64,000 bases of DNA, taken from NCBI RefSeq assembly GCF_000494755.1, contig NC_022657.1, positions 1,898,001 through 1,962,000 on the forward strand, given 5' to 3'. Under the pieces are notes generated by a model that ran no database searches, was not told the origin of the DNA, and worked only from the letters and a program-made list of their open reading frames with translations. A program made the translations under genes and the position numbers. Below, in pieces: positions 1-9,609 of this stretch (its first letter is position 1; each line of letters opens with the position of its first letter). Source of the stretch: Amorphoplanes friuliensis DSM 7358. Lineage in GTDB: Bacteria; Actinomycetota; Actinomycetes; Mycobacteriales; Micromonosporaceae.

Positions 1-981
1 GGCCCCCGCGGGAAGAGCCGTCCGGACAGCGGCCGGGAGCTTGCCGAAGGCGGTGATCACCGGGCCGTCGCCGCCCGGTTCCCAGACCCCCTCGATGCGC
101 CCGTTCACCACCAGCGTGGGGGAGATCCAGCCCTGCGGCCGGGAAACCGCCGACTTGGGTCCGCTGCTCACCTGGTCGAGCTGTCGCAGGCTCCCCACCA
201 CGTACGGATCGAACGCCGGCAGCAGCAGCACCGTGTCCTCGCCGGCCGGGGTCTCGGGCTCCGGCCCGTCCCCGATCCGAGCGAAAGCCTTCTTCGCCAG
301 GGCCGGTTTGAGATCGAACCAGCGAGCGAACTCCGCGGCCTCGGCCGGTCCGTACGTCTCGAGGTAGTTCAACGCCAGCTGGTCGATCGCGTCGTCGGCC
401 GGCACCTCGGCCCACTCGCCCAGCCAGGCGCGCGGAGCCACGAACGTCACGTTGCGCCCGCGGGGCGGCCCCGAGCACAGCAGCCCGCGGAAGGCCAGCG
501 GCTTGAGGATCGCCCCGAAGCCCTGCGTCAGCGGCCCGCGCAGATCCTCGTGCCGCGTCGCGCCGATGATCGCGCCGGCCAGTTCCTCCCGGGTCAGCGG
601 CTCGGCGCCGAGCACGTCGGGCACCGCGGCGATGATGTCGGTCATCTGCGCGGCCGTGACGCCGTGGTACTTCAACCACGAGCCGGTCGTCTCCCGGGTG
701 CGGGTGCTCATCGCGGCCACCCACAGCGGCAGGTCCTCGGCCGGCAGCAGATGCAGTGTGCCCCGCGCGGCCCACGTCCGGACCAGCGTCTTCTCCTCGT
801 AGAGCGCCTTGTCGAGGTCGGGTGCGGACGGCAGCCGTAGTGTCGCCGAGGCGAGCGCCGACGAGGCGACCTGGGCGTGGAAGCCACCGATGCGCCGAGC
901 TGCGTCGACCACGGTCCGGGCCTTGGTGGTGCCGAGATGCTGCCGCTCGATCCGGCGGCGCAGGACATCCTCGAGGGTCAC
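1..981 (-). CDS. Winged-helix DNA-binding domain protein (HTH_42/AlkZ-like), C-terminus cut by window edge
   Basis: Reading leftward from a GTG at 981, one open frame runs off the window start (about 327 codons visible). It begins MTLEDVLRRRIERQHL and contains the family landmarks RTWAARGTLHLLPAEDLPLW, ETTGSWLKYHGV and, near the C-terminus, LLLPAFDPYVVGS. These are typical of the winged-helix HTH_42 family, which includes the YcaQ/AlkZ DNA glycosylases that unhook DNA crosslinks. Whether this member is a glycosylase or only a DNA-binding paralogue cannot be told. The GTG start overlaps the TGA stop of the CGNR gene upstream (GTGA, 4 bases), so the two are probably translationally coupled. Confidence 0.85.
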   Translation of the reverse strand, partial: MTLEDVLRRRIERQHLGTTKARTVVDAARRIGGFHAQVASSALASATLRLPSAPDLDKALYEEKTLVRTWAARGTLHLLPAEDLPLWVAAMSTRTRETTGSWLKYHGVTAAQMTDIIAAVPDVLGAEPLTREELAGAIIGATRHEDLRGPLTQGFGAILKPLAFRGLLCSGPPRGRNVTFVAPRAWLGEWAEVPADDAIDQLALNYLETYGPAEAAEFARWFDLKPALAKKAFARIGDGPEPETPAGEDTVLLLPAFDPYVVGSLRQLDQVSSGPKSAVSRPQGWISPTLVVNGRIEGVWEPGGDGPVITAFGKLPAAVRTALPAGA

Positions 982-1574
982 GGCCGGTCCTCCCGCGACC
1001 GGTGGCTGCGCACCTTGGCCCGGTTGCCGCAGCGCTCCATCGAGCACCAGCGGCGGTTCCCCGGACGGGACGTGTCGAGGTAGATCAGGGCGCAGTTGTC
1101 AGCCGCGCACATGCGTACCCGGGTGGCGGTGGGCGGGGTCAGGGTGGTGACCGCGTCCCGCGCGAAGAGGGTGGCGAGCTGATCGGCCCGGACCGGCCGC
1201 TGCCAGGTCCTCCTCAGCTCAGGACCGATCTCCGGTACGGGCACAGCGCCGCCCGCCACCTCGTTGAGCACGTCGGCGTCCACCCGGGCGATCGCCGATC
1301 CGGTGGCGGTGGCCCAGGCACCCGCCCAGATCGCCTCGCGCAGCCGCTTGACCAGGGCCAGGTGTTCCTCGGTCGCCACCACGTCCTCCGGCCGCAGGCC
1401 CCAGCCGGCGAGGTCGAGCCGGCCGGCGAAGGCCCAGCGCACGAAGTCGCCGGGGGAGTGCAACAGCTCGAACCGGGCCCGGAAGCCCTCGCCGCCGCTG
1501 ATGCTGGACAGTTCGAGGCACAACGCTCCCGCGTCGAACGAGAAGACCTGACCGTCCGGATGTCGCACACGCAT
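978..1574 (-). CDS. CGNR zinc finger / ABATE-domain regulator
   Basis: The 198-residue protein has an N-terminal stress-type (ABATE) domain, FSFDAGALCLELSS, and ends in a zinc finger with CAADNC...WCSMERCGNRAKVRSHR. The final CGNR motif and two CxxxxC-like pairs define the zf-CGNR family of putative actinobacterial transcription regulators. An upstream in-frame start would add 18 residues, but the family begins close to MRVRHPDGQVF, so the ATG at 1574 is preferred. No clear Shine-Dalgarno sequence is visible. The stop overlaps the start of the winged-helix gene, forming a two-gene operon. The regulatory target is unknown. Confidence 0.85.
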   Translation of the reverse strand: MRVRHPDGQVFSFDAGALCLELSSISGGEGFRARFELLHSPGDFVRWAFAGRLDLAGWGLRPEDVVATEEHLALVKRLREAIWAGAWATATGSAIARVDADVLNEVAGGAVPVPEIGPELRRTWQRPVRADQLATLFARDAVTTLTPPTATRVRMCAADNCALIYLDTSRPGNRRWCSMERCGNRAKVRSHRSREDRP

Positions 1575-1650
1575 GTAACCGGTTCTATCAGTTACCGTCC
1601 GGCCGCCCGGCAGCAGGGCAACCCTCACGGAGGCCTGATCGCCGGCGTTC

Positions 1651-3762
1651 TCAGACGGTGAAGCGGCCGACGAGCTCGGTCAGGCGGTGGGCGGTCGCGT
1701 TCAGCTCGTCCGCCGCCCGGTGCGACACGTCCGCCGCGGAGCGGGTGCTGTCCACGGCGCCGCTGACCGCAGTGATGCCGATCGAGATGTCCTGGCTGCC
1801 GGTGGCCACCTCGCTGATGTTGCGGGCCATCTCGGCGGTTGTCGCCGCCTGCTCCTCCACGGCCGCCGCGATCGCGGTCTGGTAGTCGTTGACCTGCCCG
1901 ATCGTCGCCGTGATGGCGTTGATCGCCTCGACCGCGCGGGCGGTGTCACCCTCGATCGCGGCGACCCGGGCGGTGACGTCGCCGGTCGCGCGGGCCGTCT
2001 CCTGGGCCAGTTCCTTGACCTCGCCGGCGACGACCGCAAAACCCTTGCCGAGATCGCCGGCCCGGGCCGCCTCGATCGTCGCGTTGAGCGCCAGCAGGTT
2101 GGTCTGCTCGGCGATGCCGGCGATCAGGCGGACGACGTCGGCGATCTGGGTGGTGGAGACCCGCAGCTCACTGATCACACCGGTGGCGGTCTCGGTCAGC
2201 CCGACACCGTCACGCCCGGCCTGCGCCGCGTCCTGGGCGTTGCTGGAGATCTCGCCGATGGACGCGCCCATCTCCTCCGCACCGGCCGCGACGGTCTGCA
2301 CCACGTGGGTGATGCCCTCGGCGGCAAGACCGGCCGCCTGGGCCTGACCCGAGGCGTCCTGCGCCGACGAGGCGAGTTCACCACCGGTCGCGGCGACCTC
2401 ACCGGCCGACCGGGAGACACCCTCCGAGGCGCCGGAGACCTCGACGATCACCCCACGCAGCTCGGCGACCGCCGTGTTCAGGGCGGCACCCGCCCGGCCG
2501 ATCTCGTCCGAACCGCTCGGCGGCACCGACACCGTCAGGTCCCGCCCGGCGAGCCGGGTCAGTGCCCGGGTCAGTCCGCCCAGGCGGCCCGAGATCCGGC
2601 GGGCCTGCCAGGCGGCGATGAGCCCGCCGGCCACGGCGAGCAGCAGGGCGGCGATCAGGAACGCGGTCAGCATGCTCCGGCGCCCGTCGTGGACGGCCTC
2701 GACCGCACCCGCGGCGTCGGCGTCGTACCCGCCGATCGCGATGGCCCAGGAGTAGGGCGCGTAGAAGGCCACGGTGGTGGTGGTCGGGCCGGCGGGGGCG
2801 CCGCCTGATCCCGGGAGCCGGTAGGTCGCGGCCCAGGTGGTGCCCCCGGTGAGCTTCGGTGCCTGCGCCACGATCTGCTCGACGTACTTCGTGCCGTCCG
2901 CGTCGGTGGCGTCCAGCCCGCCGGCGCCGTCGAGGCTCGACGAGATGACCCGGCCCGCGTCGGCCTTGGCGGTGCTGTAGACGGTCACCCAGCCGTTCTC
3001 GCGGACCGAGGTGGCGGTGATGGCCTCGGTGAGGTTCTTCAGCGCGTCCGCCTGCGGCACACCCACGAACAGTGCCCCGATGACCCGCCCGCCGGCGTCC
3101 TTGATCGGGTCGTACGCGGTGATGTACCAGGTGTCCACGACCTGGGCCACACCCCGGTACGGCTTACCCGCCTTGATCGCGGCGGCCACGGCGTTCGGCG
3201 TACCGTCGGCGCCCACCGCCGGGATGTAGGTGCCGATCGCGCGGTTGCCGGACTTGGCCTGCACGGTTGTCGCGACGCGCAGCAGGTCGCCGGCGTCGTT
3301 CATCCGCTGGAAGACCGTGACCGCCCCGCCGAGCAGCGACTTCACGTCGTCGACGAACGGTGTCCGGGCCTTCGTGTCGGTGTTCTGGCCCAGCCAGGTG
3401 CCGTCGACGGTGGCTCGCGGCAGCGTCACCGAGCGCTTGGCCTGGGACACCTGGTTGGTGGCCGTCCAGGTGGCGGTGTCGCCGTCGAGCCGCATCCCGC
3501 CACGCTGGCCGAGCAGGGTGCCGGCGGCCCGCATGTCGCCGTCGACGCCGCTCTGCACCTCGTCACCGACCGAGCTGACCAGCCGGGTCACGTTCGCGGT
3601 GGTCTGGCTCAGGTCCTCGGCGTTGAGCCGGGACACCTGCGCGTTGGTCCGGTCGGCAAAAGCGTCGCTCTGCCAGGCGCCGACCCCGACGAGGACGGCG
3701 GCCGTGCTGACCACCCCTCCCAGACCGAGCGCGAGCAACTTGTGGCTGATCTGGAACCCCAT
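1651..3762 (-). CDS. Methyl-accepting chemotaxis protein with extracytoplasmic Cache-type sensor
   Basis: This 703-residue chemoreceptor starts at [10 protein letters not shown]. The first membrane helix spans about residues 4-25. A periplasmic-side sensor region of about 330 residues follows, with [13 protein letters not shown] and [10 protein letters not shown] as Cache-like strands. A second helix ([20 protein letters not shown]) precedes a HAMP segment ([14 protein letters not shown]) and a long coiled-coil signalling domain. The signalling tip carries [20 protein letters not shown] and [15 protein letters not shown], the CheA/CheW-contacting hairpin. There is no C-terminal methyltransferase-tethering pentapeptide. 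An upstream in-frame start would read through the aceE terminator and is rejected. A motility-type promoter lies directly upstream, so expression is probably limited to the swimming-spore stage (inference). Confidence 0.95.
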   Translation of the reverse strand: MGFQISHKLLALGLGGVVSTAAVLVGVGAWQSDAFADRTNAQVSRLNAEDLSQTTANVTRLVSSVGDEVQSGVDGDMRAAGTLLGQRGGMRLDGDTATWTATNQVSQAKRSVTLPRATVDGTWLGQNTDTKARTPFVDDVKSLLGGAVTVFQRMNDAGDLLRVATTVQAKSGNRAIGTYIPAVGADGTPNAVAAAIKAGKPYRGVAQVVDTWYITAYDPIKDAGGRVIGALFVGVPQADALKNLTEAITATSVRENGWVTVYSTAKADAGRVISSSLDGAGGLDATDADGTKYVEQIVAQAPKLTGGTTWAATYRLPGSGGAPAGPTTTTVAFYAPYSWAIAIGGYDADAAGAVEAVHDGRRSMLTAFLIAALLLAVAGGLIAAWQARRISGRLGGLTRALTRLAGRDLTVSVPPSGSDEIGRAGAALNTAVAELRGVIVEVSGASEGVSRSAGEVAATGGELASSAQDASGQAQAAGLAAEGITHVVQTVAAGAEEMGASIGEISSNAQDAAQAGRDGVGLTETATGVISELRVSTTQIADVVRLIAGIAEQTNLLALNATIEAARAGDLGKGFAVVAGEVKELAQETARATGDVTARVAAIEGDTARAVEAINAITATIGQVNDYQTAIAAAVEEQAATTAEMARNISEVATGSQDISIGITAVSGAVDSTRSAADVSHRAADELNATAHRLTELVGRFTV

Positions 3763-3771
3763 GTCCGACAG

Positions 3772-3797
3772 TTCGGCACGATCGGGATTCCGCTGAG
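3772..3797 (-). promoter_or_regulatory. FliA (sigma-28)-type promoter of the chemoreceptor gene
   Basis: Read on the minus strand: CTCA (3797-3794), 16 bases, then GCCGAA (3777-3772), ending 9 bases before the ATG at 3762. This matches the CTCA-N15-17-GCCGAA form I recall for FliA-dependent promoters in Actinoplanes. The transcript would start within a few bases of the start codon. Confidence 0.7.
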
Positions 3798-3807
3798 CAT
3801 CAGGGCC

Positions 3808-3839
3808 GAAAAAAAGGGGGAAGCCCGCAGGCTTCCCCC
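3808..3839 (-). terminator. Rho-independent terminator of aceE
   Basis: A perfect 10-bp stem (GGGGGAAGCC / GGCTTCCCCC) with a 4-base loop is followed on the minus strand by seven T residues. It lies 19 bases after the aceE stop and directly before the chemoreceptor promoter, so it insulates the two genes. Confidence 0.9.
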
Positions 3840-3857
3840 TTCTCACTCAGCTGCGGA

Positions 3858-6596
3858 TCAGCTGTCGCCGCCGGTCTCGCCCACGGGCGCGGCGTTGACG
3901 TCGTCGATCGCGTACTTCTTGGCCGCCTCGGCCGGTACGTGCGCCGGCACCTTGCCCTGGAGCGCGAGCTGGCGCAGCGTCGCCACGGCGATCGACTCCG
4001 CGTCCACGTGGAAGTGGCGGCGCAGCGCGTGCCGGGTGTCGCTCATGCCGAAACCGTCGGTGCCGAGCGACGTGTAGTCGTTCGGGATCCAGCGGCTGAT
4101 CAGGTCGGGCACGGCCCGCATCCAGTCGCTGACCGCGATGGCCGGGCCCTCCGAGCCCTCCAGCTTGGTCTCGATGTACGGCTTGCGCGGCTTGTCACCG
4201 GGGTTGAGGAGGTTGTGCTCCTCGATCTCCATCGCGTCGCGGCGCAGCTCGGTCCAGGACGTCACCGACCACACGTCCGCGCCGACACCCCAGTCCTGGG
4301 CCAGCAGCTGCTGGGCCTTGAGCGCCCACTGCATGCCGGTGCCGGAGGCCAGGACCTGCGCCTTCGGACCCGTCGTCTCCGGGGCCGGAGAGTATTTGTA
4401 GATGCCCTTGAGCAGGCCCTCGACGTCGACGTCGGACGGCTCGACCGGCTGGAGGATCGGCTCGTTGTAGATCGTCAGGTAGTAGAAGACGTTCTCCTGG
4501 TGCTCGCCGTACATCCGGTGCAGGCCGTTCTCCATGATGTGCGCGATCTCGAACGCGAACGCCGGGTCGTACGCCACCACGGCCGGGTTCGTCGCCGCGA
4601 TCAGCAGCGAGTGCCCGTCCTCGTGCTGCAGGCCCTCACCGTTGAGCGTGGTCCGCCCGGCGGTCGCGCCCAGCAGGAAGCCACGGGTCATCTGGTCCGC
4701 GGCCGCCCACAGCTCGTCGGCGGTGCGCTGGAAGCCGAACATCGAGTAGAAGATGTACAGCGGGATCATCGGCTCGTCGTGCGTGGCGTACGAGGTGCCG
4801 GCCGCGATGAAGCTGGCGGTCGACCCGGCCTCGTTGATGCCCTCGTGCAGGATCTGCCCGGTCGTCGACTCCTTGTACGACAGGAAGAGCTCCCGGTCGA
4901 CCGACGTGTAGGTCTGGCCGTGCGGGGAGTAGATCTTCTTGGTCGGGAAGAGCGAATCCATGCCGAACGTGCGCGCCTCGTCCGGAATGATCGGCACCCA
5001 GCGGGCACCGAACTCCTTGTCGCGCATCAGGTCCTTGAGCAGGCGGACGAACGCCATGGTGGTGGCGACCTTCTGCTTGCCCGAGCCGCGCTTGATGTCG
5101 CCGAAGGTCTTCGACTCCGGGATCGCCAGCGACTTGTGCTTGGTGCGCCGGGTCGGCACAAAACCGCCCAGCTCCCGGCGGCGCTCGAGCATGTACTGCA
5201 TCTCGTCGGACTTCTCACCCGGGTGGAAGTACGGCGGGAGGTACGGGTTCTCCTCGAGCTGCTTGTCGGAGATCTCCAGGTAGAGGCGGTCGCGGAAGCC
5301 CTTGAGGTCGTCCAGCGTCAGCTTCTTCATCTGGTGCGTGGCGTTGCGGGCCTCGAAGTGCGAGCCCAGCGTCCAGCCCTTGATGGTGTGCGCCAGGATG
5401 ACCGTCGGCTGGCCGGTGTGCTCGGTGGCCGCCTTGTAGGCCGCGTACAGCTTCTTGTAGTCGTGGCCGCCGCGCTTGAGACCCCAGATCTCGTCGTCGG
5501 TCATGCCCTCGACGAGCTTGCGCGTACGCGGGTCGCGGCCGAAGAAGTTCTCCCGGACGAACGCGCCGGACTCGCCCTTGTAGGTCTGGAAGTCGCCGTC
5601 GGGCGTGACGTTCATGAGGTTGACCAGCGCGCCGTCGGTGTCCTTGGCGAGCAGGGTGTCCCACTCGCGGCCCCAGACGACCTTGATGACGTTCCAGCCG
5701 GCGCCCCGGAAGAACGCCTCGAGCTCCTGGATGACCTTGCCGTTGCCGCGGACCGGCCCGTCGAGGCGCTGGAGGTTGCAGTTGATGACGAAGGTCAGGT
5801 TGTCGAGCTCCTCGCGGGCCGCGAGACCGATCGCGCCGAGCGACTCGACCTCGTCCATCTCGCCGTCGCCGAGGTACGCCCAGACGTGCTGCTGGCTGGT
5901 GTCCTTGATCCCGCGGTTGTGCAGGTAGCGGTTGTAGCGCGCCTGGTAGATCGCGTTCAGCGGGCCGAGACCCATGCTGACCGTCGGGAACTCCCAGAAG
6001 TTGTTCATCAGCCGCGGGTGCGGGTAGGACGGCAGGCCGCCACCCGGGTGCGAGAGCTCCTGGCGGAAGCCGTCCAGGTCGTTCTCGCTGAGCCGGCCCT
6101 CGAGGTACGCCCGGGCGTACATGCCGGGGGAGGCGTGGCCCTGGAAGAAGATGTGGTCACCGCCGCCGGGGTGGTCCTTGCCCCGGAAGAAGTGGTTCAT
6201 GCCGACCTCGTAGAGGCTGGCGGACGACGCGTAGGTCGAGATGTGGCCGCCGACGCCGATCTCCGGGCGCTGCGCGCGGTGCACCAGCATCGCGGCGTTC
6301 CACCGGATGTACGCCCGGATCCGCCGCTCGACGAACTCGTCGCCGGGGAACCACGGCTCCTGCTCGGGCGAGATGGTGTTGATGTAGTCCGTCGAGGTCA
6401 GGGGCGGGACACCGACCTGTCGCTCGCGCGCCCGTTCGAGCAGCCGCAACATCACGTAGCGGGCGCGCTTGGCGCCGCCCTCGTCGATGACTCCGTCGAG
6501 CGACTCGACCCACTCGGCTGTTTCCTCGGGGTCGATGTCCGGAAGCTGGCTCGGCAGGCCGTCGCTGATCACCGGGCGCTTGCGTTCCGTGGCCAC
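3858..6596 (-). CDS. aceE: Pyruvate dehydrogenase E1 component, homodimeric type
   Basis: A protein of about 912 residues with the typical homodimeric E1 architecture. It decarboxylates pyruvate with thiamine diphosphate and transfers the acetyl group to the E2 lipoyl domain. Landmarks are [17 protein letters not shown] near the N-terminus, the ThDP motif [19 protein letters not shown]...NCNLQRLDG, and [20 protein letters not shown]. The GTG at 6596 is chosen because AGAGGA sits 6 bases upstream. An ATG at 6602 (MPVATERK) directly abuts that sequence and is the alternative. The E2 and E3 genes are not in the window. Between 6597 and 6745 there is room for a promoter, but no clear boxes are seen. 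Confidence 0.97.
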   Translation of the reverse strand: MATERKRPVISDGLPSQLPDIDPEETAEWVESLDGVIDEGGAKRARYVMLRLLERARERQVGVPPLTSTDYINTISPEQEPWFPGDEFVERRIRAYIRWNAAMLVHRAQRPEIGVGGHISTYASSASLYEVGMNHFFRGKDHPGGGDHIFFQGHASPGMYARAYLEGRLSENDLDGFRQELSHPGGGLPSYPHPRLMNNFWEFPTVSMGLGPLNAIYQARYNRYLHNRGIKDTSQQHVWAYLGDGEMDEVESLGAIGLAAREELDNLTFVINCNLQRLDGPVRGNGKVIQELEAFFRGAGWNVIKVVWGREWDTLLAKDTDGALVNLMNVTPDGDFQTYKGESGAFVRENFFGRDPRTRKLVEGMTDDEIWGLKRGGHDYKKLYAAYKAATEHTGQPTVILAHTIKGWTLGSHFEARNATHQMKKLTLDDLKGFRDRLYLEISDKQLEENPYLPPYFHPGEKSDEMQYMLERRRELGGFVPTRRTKHKSLAIPESKTFGDIKRGSGKQKVATTMAFVRLLKDLMRDKEFGARWVPIIPDEARTFGMDSLFPTKKIYSPHGQTYTSVDRELFLSYKESTTGQILHEGINEAGSTASFIAAGTSYATHDEPMIPLYIFYSMFGFQRTADELWAAADQMTRGFLLGATAGRTTLNGEGLQHEDGHSLLIAATNPAVVAYDPAFAFEIAHIMENGLHRMYGEHQENVFYYLTIYNEPILQPVEPSDVDVEGLLKGIYKYSPAPETTGPKAQVLASGTGMQWALKAQQLLAQDWGVGADVWSVTSWTELRRDAMEIEEHNLLNPGDKPRKPYIETKLEGSEGPAIAVSDWMRAVPDLISRWIPNDYTSLGTDGFGMSDTRHALRRHFHVDAESIAVATLRQLALQGKVPAHVPAEAAKKYAIDDVNAAPVGETGGDS

Positions 6597-6745
6597 AGGC
6601 ATTCCTCTGGGTCGGTGTCGGACCGTGCGCCCCATTGTGTGAACCGCACGGGAATGGTTCCATCCTGCCCCCTGCCGGTGTCTGTCGTCACGCCTACCGT
6701 CCGGCTACGCGACGCTCGACACACGTACTGAGCAGTAACTTTGGC

Positions 6746-7168
6746 TTAACCTGCGAGAAAGCTGAACCTGACCTGCCGCTGCGGGTTGTCGCCGTTCGGA
6801 TCGACGAGACAGATCGACTGCCAGGTGCCCAGTGCGATGCGCCCGTCGATGACCGGGAGTGAAGCGTACGGGGGGATCCAGGCCGGCAGGACGTGGTCCC
6901 GGCCGTGCCCCTTCGAACCGTGCCGGTGCCGCCACTTGTCCTCGGCGGGCAGCAGGTCGTCGATGGCCGTGAGCAGGTCCTCGTCCGACCCGGCGCCGGT
7001 CTCGATGATGGCGACGCCGGCGGTCGCGTGCGGCACGAAGACGTGCAGGAGACCGTCGCCGCGGCCGCTCACGAACTGTTCGGCCTCGCCCGTGATGTCC
7101 CGGACGACGGGCTGGTCCCCGGTCCGCACAGTGATCACCGTGGTGTCCATGACCGGGAAGTCTGCCAT
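6746..7168 (-). CDS. YjbQ family protein (UPF0047, secondary thiamine-phosphate synthase-type fold)
   Basis: The 140-residue protein matches UPF0047/YjbQ along its whole length: LLHVFVPHATAGVAIIE, then HRHGSKGHGRDHVLPAW with the conserved histidines, then a C-terminal GTWQSICLVDPNGD. Members of this family have weak thiamine-phosphate synthase activity and bind a metal or phosphate at the conserved His/Glu cluster; the physiological role is unclear. The start could equally be the ATG at 7150 (MDTTVITVRT). Neither has a good ribosome-binding site. It lies upstream of aceE in the same direction. The shared ThDP connection with E1 is suggestive but unproven. Confidence 0.88.
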   Translation of the reverse strand: MADFPVMDTTVITVRTGDQPVVRDITGEAEQFVSGRGDGLLHVFVPHATAGVAIIETGAGSDEDLLTAIDDLLPAEDKWRHRHGSKGHGRDHVLPAWIPPYASLPVIDGRIALGTWQSICLVDPNGDNPQRQVRFSFLAG

Positions 7169-7181
7169 CCGCGTCGTAGCG

Positions 7182-7268
7182 CTACGTGTAGAGGTCCAGC
7201 ACGAGGAAGACCACACCCACGATCACGAACCAGCAGCCGCACTGCGCGACCCGGGCCACCACCGCCAT
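7182..7268 (-). CDS. Candidate 28-residue single-span membrane peptide
   Basis: Reading from ATG at 7268 to TAG at 7182 gives 28 residues with a hydrophobic core, WFVIVGVVFLVLDLY, long enough for one membrane helix. Two cysteines (CGC) precede it. The stop lies 13 bases before the YjbQ start, as expected for an operon partner. Upstream GTCGGA is a weak ribosome-binding site. I know of no family. The case rests on position and hydrophobicity only. Confidence 0.35.
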   Translation of the reverse strand: MAVVARVAQCGCWFVIVGVVFLVLDLYT

Positions 7269-7319
7269 GATCCGACTTCAGCACCGGTGGTGGCCCGTCC
7301 GCAGCGATTCCGCCGTTTG

Positions 7320-8117
7320 TCAGGCGGTCAGGTCCCGGCGGGTGAAGAGCCAGGTGCCGGCCGCGGCCAGGACGACCACACCTCCGGTCAGCGCCAGCAC
7401 CCCCGGCCACTGCAGACCGTTGGTCAGCGGATCACCGCCCAGGTACCAGTGGAAGGGCGAGATCGTCCGCGTCCAGCCGAGCGCCTCGACCTGCGGGAAG
7501 ACGCTGTTCGCCAGGTACGCGAGGACGGCTGTCGCGGCGCTGACCCCCAGCGCCACCGCCTTGCGTCCCGTCGCGGCGCCCAGGGCGAACGCCAGCGTCC
7601 CGAACAGCGCGCCGAAGAGTGCCAGCTGCACGTTGACCGCGAGGAAACCGCCGATCGAGACCGCGTCCAGCTCGAACGGCCGGCGCAGGGCCACCATCAG
7701 CGCGAACAGCACGACCGCGACGACCGCCATGCCGGCGAGCGCACCGCCGAGACGCTGCAGGGCCAGGCTCGGGCGGCTCACCGGGTGGGCCAGCACCAGG
7801 TCCAGGGTGCCCGCCTCCTCGTCGCCCGCGATGCTGCGGGTCCCGGCGGCGATCATGAAGACCGCGACCAGCAGCGGCACGAGCAGGCCGTAGACGGCTC
7901 CGCCGAGGTAGCCCTGCGGCGTACCGAGATCACCGGAGTTGAAAGCCGCCATCATGCCCTCGGGGTACGCGGCCAGCGCGTCGGCCATCTCCGGCGAGTT
8001 GACGGTCGGCCAGAACGCCGCGTACATCAGGGCGACCGCCGCGATCGCCAGCGTCCAGCCCGGCAGCGAGCGTCGTGCGTCCCAGAGCGAACGGGTGAGG
8101 ACGTCAGGCTGCGACAT
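7320..8117 (-). CDS. ABC-2 type transporter permease
   Basis: A 265-residue integral membrane protein with about six hydrophobic segments (WTLAIAAVALMYAAFW, YGLLVPLLVAVFMIAAG, MAVVAVVLFALMVALR, ALFGALFGTLAFALGAATG and others). Between spans 2 and 3 it has SIAGDEEAGTLDLVLAHPVSR, the cytoplasmic loop motif characteristic of ABC-2 export permeases, which contacts the ATPase. Its start overlaps the end of the ATPase gene by 14 bases, so the two are co-translated. It probably exports a drug or lipid; the substrate cannot be deduced. It is the last gene of the regulator-ATPase-permease operon. Confidence 0.93.
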   Translation of the reverse strand: MSQPDVLTRSLWDARRSLPGWTLAIAAVALMYAAFWPTVNSPEMADALAAYPEGMMAAFNSGDLGTPQGYLGGAVYGLLVPLLVAVFMIAAGTRSIAGDEEAGTLDLVLAHPVSRPSLALQRLGGALAGMAVVAVVLFALMVALRRPFELDAVSIGGFLAVNVQLALFGALFGTLAFALGAATGRKAVALGVSAATAVLAYLANSVFPQVEALGWTRTISPFHWYLGGDPLTNGLQWPGVLALTGGVVVLAAAGTWLFTRRDLTA

Positions 8118-9018
8118 GGCCCGCCTCCGGCAGCGCGTAGTAGTGGAAGAAGATCTCCTCGAGGTCCGGCTCCTCGCACAGCAGGTCGAGCACGGTGTAG
8201 CGCGAGGCGGCCTTGAGCAGCTCGTCCGTGTGCCCGGAGAGCCGGCCGTGCAGGGTCGCGCCGGTCACGGACAGGTCGGTGAAACCCGGCAGCCGGTCGA
8301 AGACGGCGGCGTCGAACTCGCCGTCGAAGGTCAGGGTGACGCTGCGGAGGGCGTGCGCGCGCAGCGACTCGACACTCTCGACGGCGACCAGGCGGCCGTC
8401 GCGGATGATGCCGACCCGGTCGGCGGTCTGCTGCACCTCGCTCATCACGTGCGAGGACATGAAAACCGTCGCGCCCTCACGCCGCGCCTCCTGCACCAGG
8501 TGCACGAATTCCTGCTGCAGGAACGGGTCGAGACCGCTGGTCGGCTCGTCCAGGACGAGCAGCTCGGGCGAGTGCATGAAGGCCTGCACGATCCCGGCCT
8601 TTTGCCGGTTGCCCTTGGACAGACCCCGGATCGGCCGGTCCAGATCGAGACCCAGCCGGTCGGCCAGCCCGGTGATCCGCGCGGCCGGGACACCACCCCG
8701 CAACTTCCCCAGGTACGCGAGGAGCTGCCGTGACGTCTGCCGGCCGTCCACGACGAAGTCGCCGGCGAGGTAGCCGACGCGCCGCCGCAGCGCCACGCCG
8801 TCGGTGCGCGGGTCCAGCCCCAGGACGCGGACGCTGCCGCCGGTGGGCCGGATCAGGTCCAGCAGGATGCGGATCGTGGTGGACTTGCCGGCGCCGTTGG
8901 GGCCCAGGTACCCGTACACCTCGTTGGTCCTGACCTCGAGATCGAGCCCCGCGAGACCGCGACTGCCGCGCCCGTAGGTCTTGACCAGGTCCTCGGTGGA
9001 GATGGCCGTGTCAGCCAT
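8104..9018 (-). CDS. ABC transporter ATP-binding protein (drug/antibiotic export type)
   Basis: The 304-residue ATPase has Walker A GPNGAGKST (about residue 40), the signature region LSKGNRQKAGIVQAF, Walker B LLVLDEPTSGLDP and a switch histidine in MSSHVMSE. The C-terminal 90 residues (LRSVTLTFDGEFDAAVF...) form the extra domain common to DrrA/CcmA-type exporters. It pairs with the permease at 7320 and overlaps the upstream regulator by 8 bases (ATG inside the regulator's last codons). It powers export across the cytoplasmic membrane. Confidence 0.95.
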   Translation of the reverse strand: MADTAISTEDLVKTYGRGSRGLAGLDLEVRTNEVYGYLGPNGAGKSTTIRILLDLIRPTGGSVRVLGLDPRTDGVALRRRVGYLAGDFVVDGRQTSRQLLAYLGKLRGGVPAARITGLADRLGLDLDRPIRGLSKGNRQKAGIVQAFMHSPELLVLDEPTSGLDPFLQQEFVHLVQEARREGATVFMSSHVMSEVQQTADRVGIIRDGRLVAVESVESLRAHALRSVTLTFDGEFDAAVFDRLPGFTDLSVTGATLHGRLSGHTDELLKAASRYTVLDLLCEEPDLEEIFFHYYALPEAGHVAA

Positions 9019-9478
9019 CGCTCCGTCCTCTCTGTTCGGTTCTGAACCGGTCGATCAGCTTGGGCATCTCGGCCTCGATGAAGGCGTAGAAGTCCCGTGT
9101 CGTGCGGAGCCGGTCGGCACCGGGTGCCTGCTCGCCGCCGATCACCTCGAGTCCGCGGTCCATCAGCTCGCGGAACAGGGTGAACTTCTCCGAGCCCGCG
9201 GCCTGCGTCATCGCGTCCGGGGTCATCTCGTAGAAGGAGCCGCGGCGCCCGGGCATGGCCACGCGCCGGACCAGGCCGCTGCTCTCCAGCGTCCGCAGGC
9301 CCGCGCTGACCGAGCCCTTGGAGAGCCCGAGTGCGGTGGAGAGCTCCGCGCCGCTCTGTGCGGCAGGAGTGCAGATCAACAACCAGCCCAGCAGTTTCCC
9401 GTACGCCAGGGGCATGCCCATGCCGGCCAGCACGACGCCGGCCTCCTCGGCGTACCGGCGCTCGGCGCTGATGTCCAT
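9011..9478 (-). CDS. GbsR/MarR family transcriptional regulator of the ABC exporter
   Basis: The 155-residue winged-helix regulator has a recognition segment SGAELSTALGLSKGSVSAGLRTLESSGLVRR followed by a wing with GRRGSFYEMTP. The organisation is that of the GbsR branch of MarR regulators, which often lead exporter operons. It is the first gene of the three-gene operon and overlaps the ATPase start. A near-perfect 18-bp palindrome 22 bases upstream is a likely autoregulatory operator, and a related GGTTC/GAACC palindrome occurs inside its own 3' end at 9038-9048. Confidence 0.9.
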   Translation of the reverse strand: MDISAERRYAEEAGVVLAGMGMPLAYGKLLGWLLICTPAAQSGAELSTALGLSKGSVSAGLRTLESSGLVRRVAMPGRRGSFYEMTPDAMTQAAGSEKFTLFRELMDRGLEVIGGEQAPGADRLRTTRDFYAFIEAEMPKLIDRFRTEQRGRSDG

Positions 9479-9500
9479 CTGTTCCCTCGATCTTTTGAAT

Positions 9501-9518
9501 GTTCAGTACGTTCTGAAC
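9501..9518. promoter_or_regulatory. Candidate operator of the GbsR/MarR regulator
   Basis: GTTCAG and CTGAAC form an inverted repeat separated by six bases (TACGTT), with only one non-matching pair in the centre. It lies 22 bases upstream of the regulator start, where a promoter would be, as is usual for autorepressors. Confidence 0.55.
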
Positions 9519-9609
9519 TTACGTCCGCCAGAGATCGAAGTCCAGCCATAAATCCGACCGAGTGTCCTAAGGCACTCACGGGCGGTGGCGGCGCTCGCCA
9601 TGGTCGGTA

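Noticed and set aside
6651..6661. GGAATGGTTCC palindrome upstream of aceE as an operator
   Set aside because: It is short, isolated, and has no associated -35/-10 boxes; palindromes of this size occur by chance.
3939..6731. 930-residue plus-strand frame antisense to aceE
   Set aside because: It shows no protein motifs. The minus strand encodes the full AceE, and long antisense frames are expected at this GC content.
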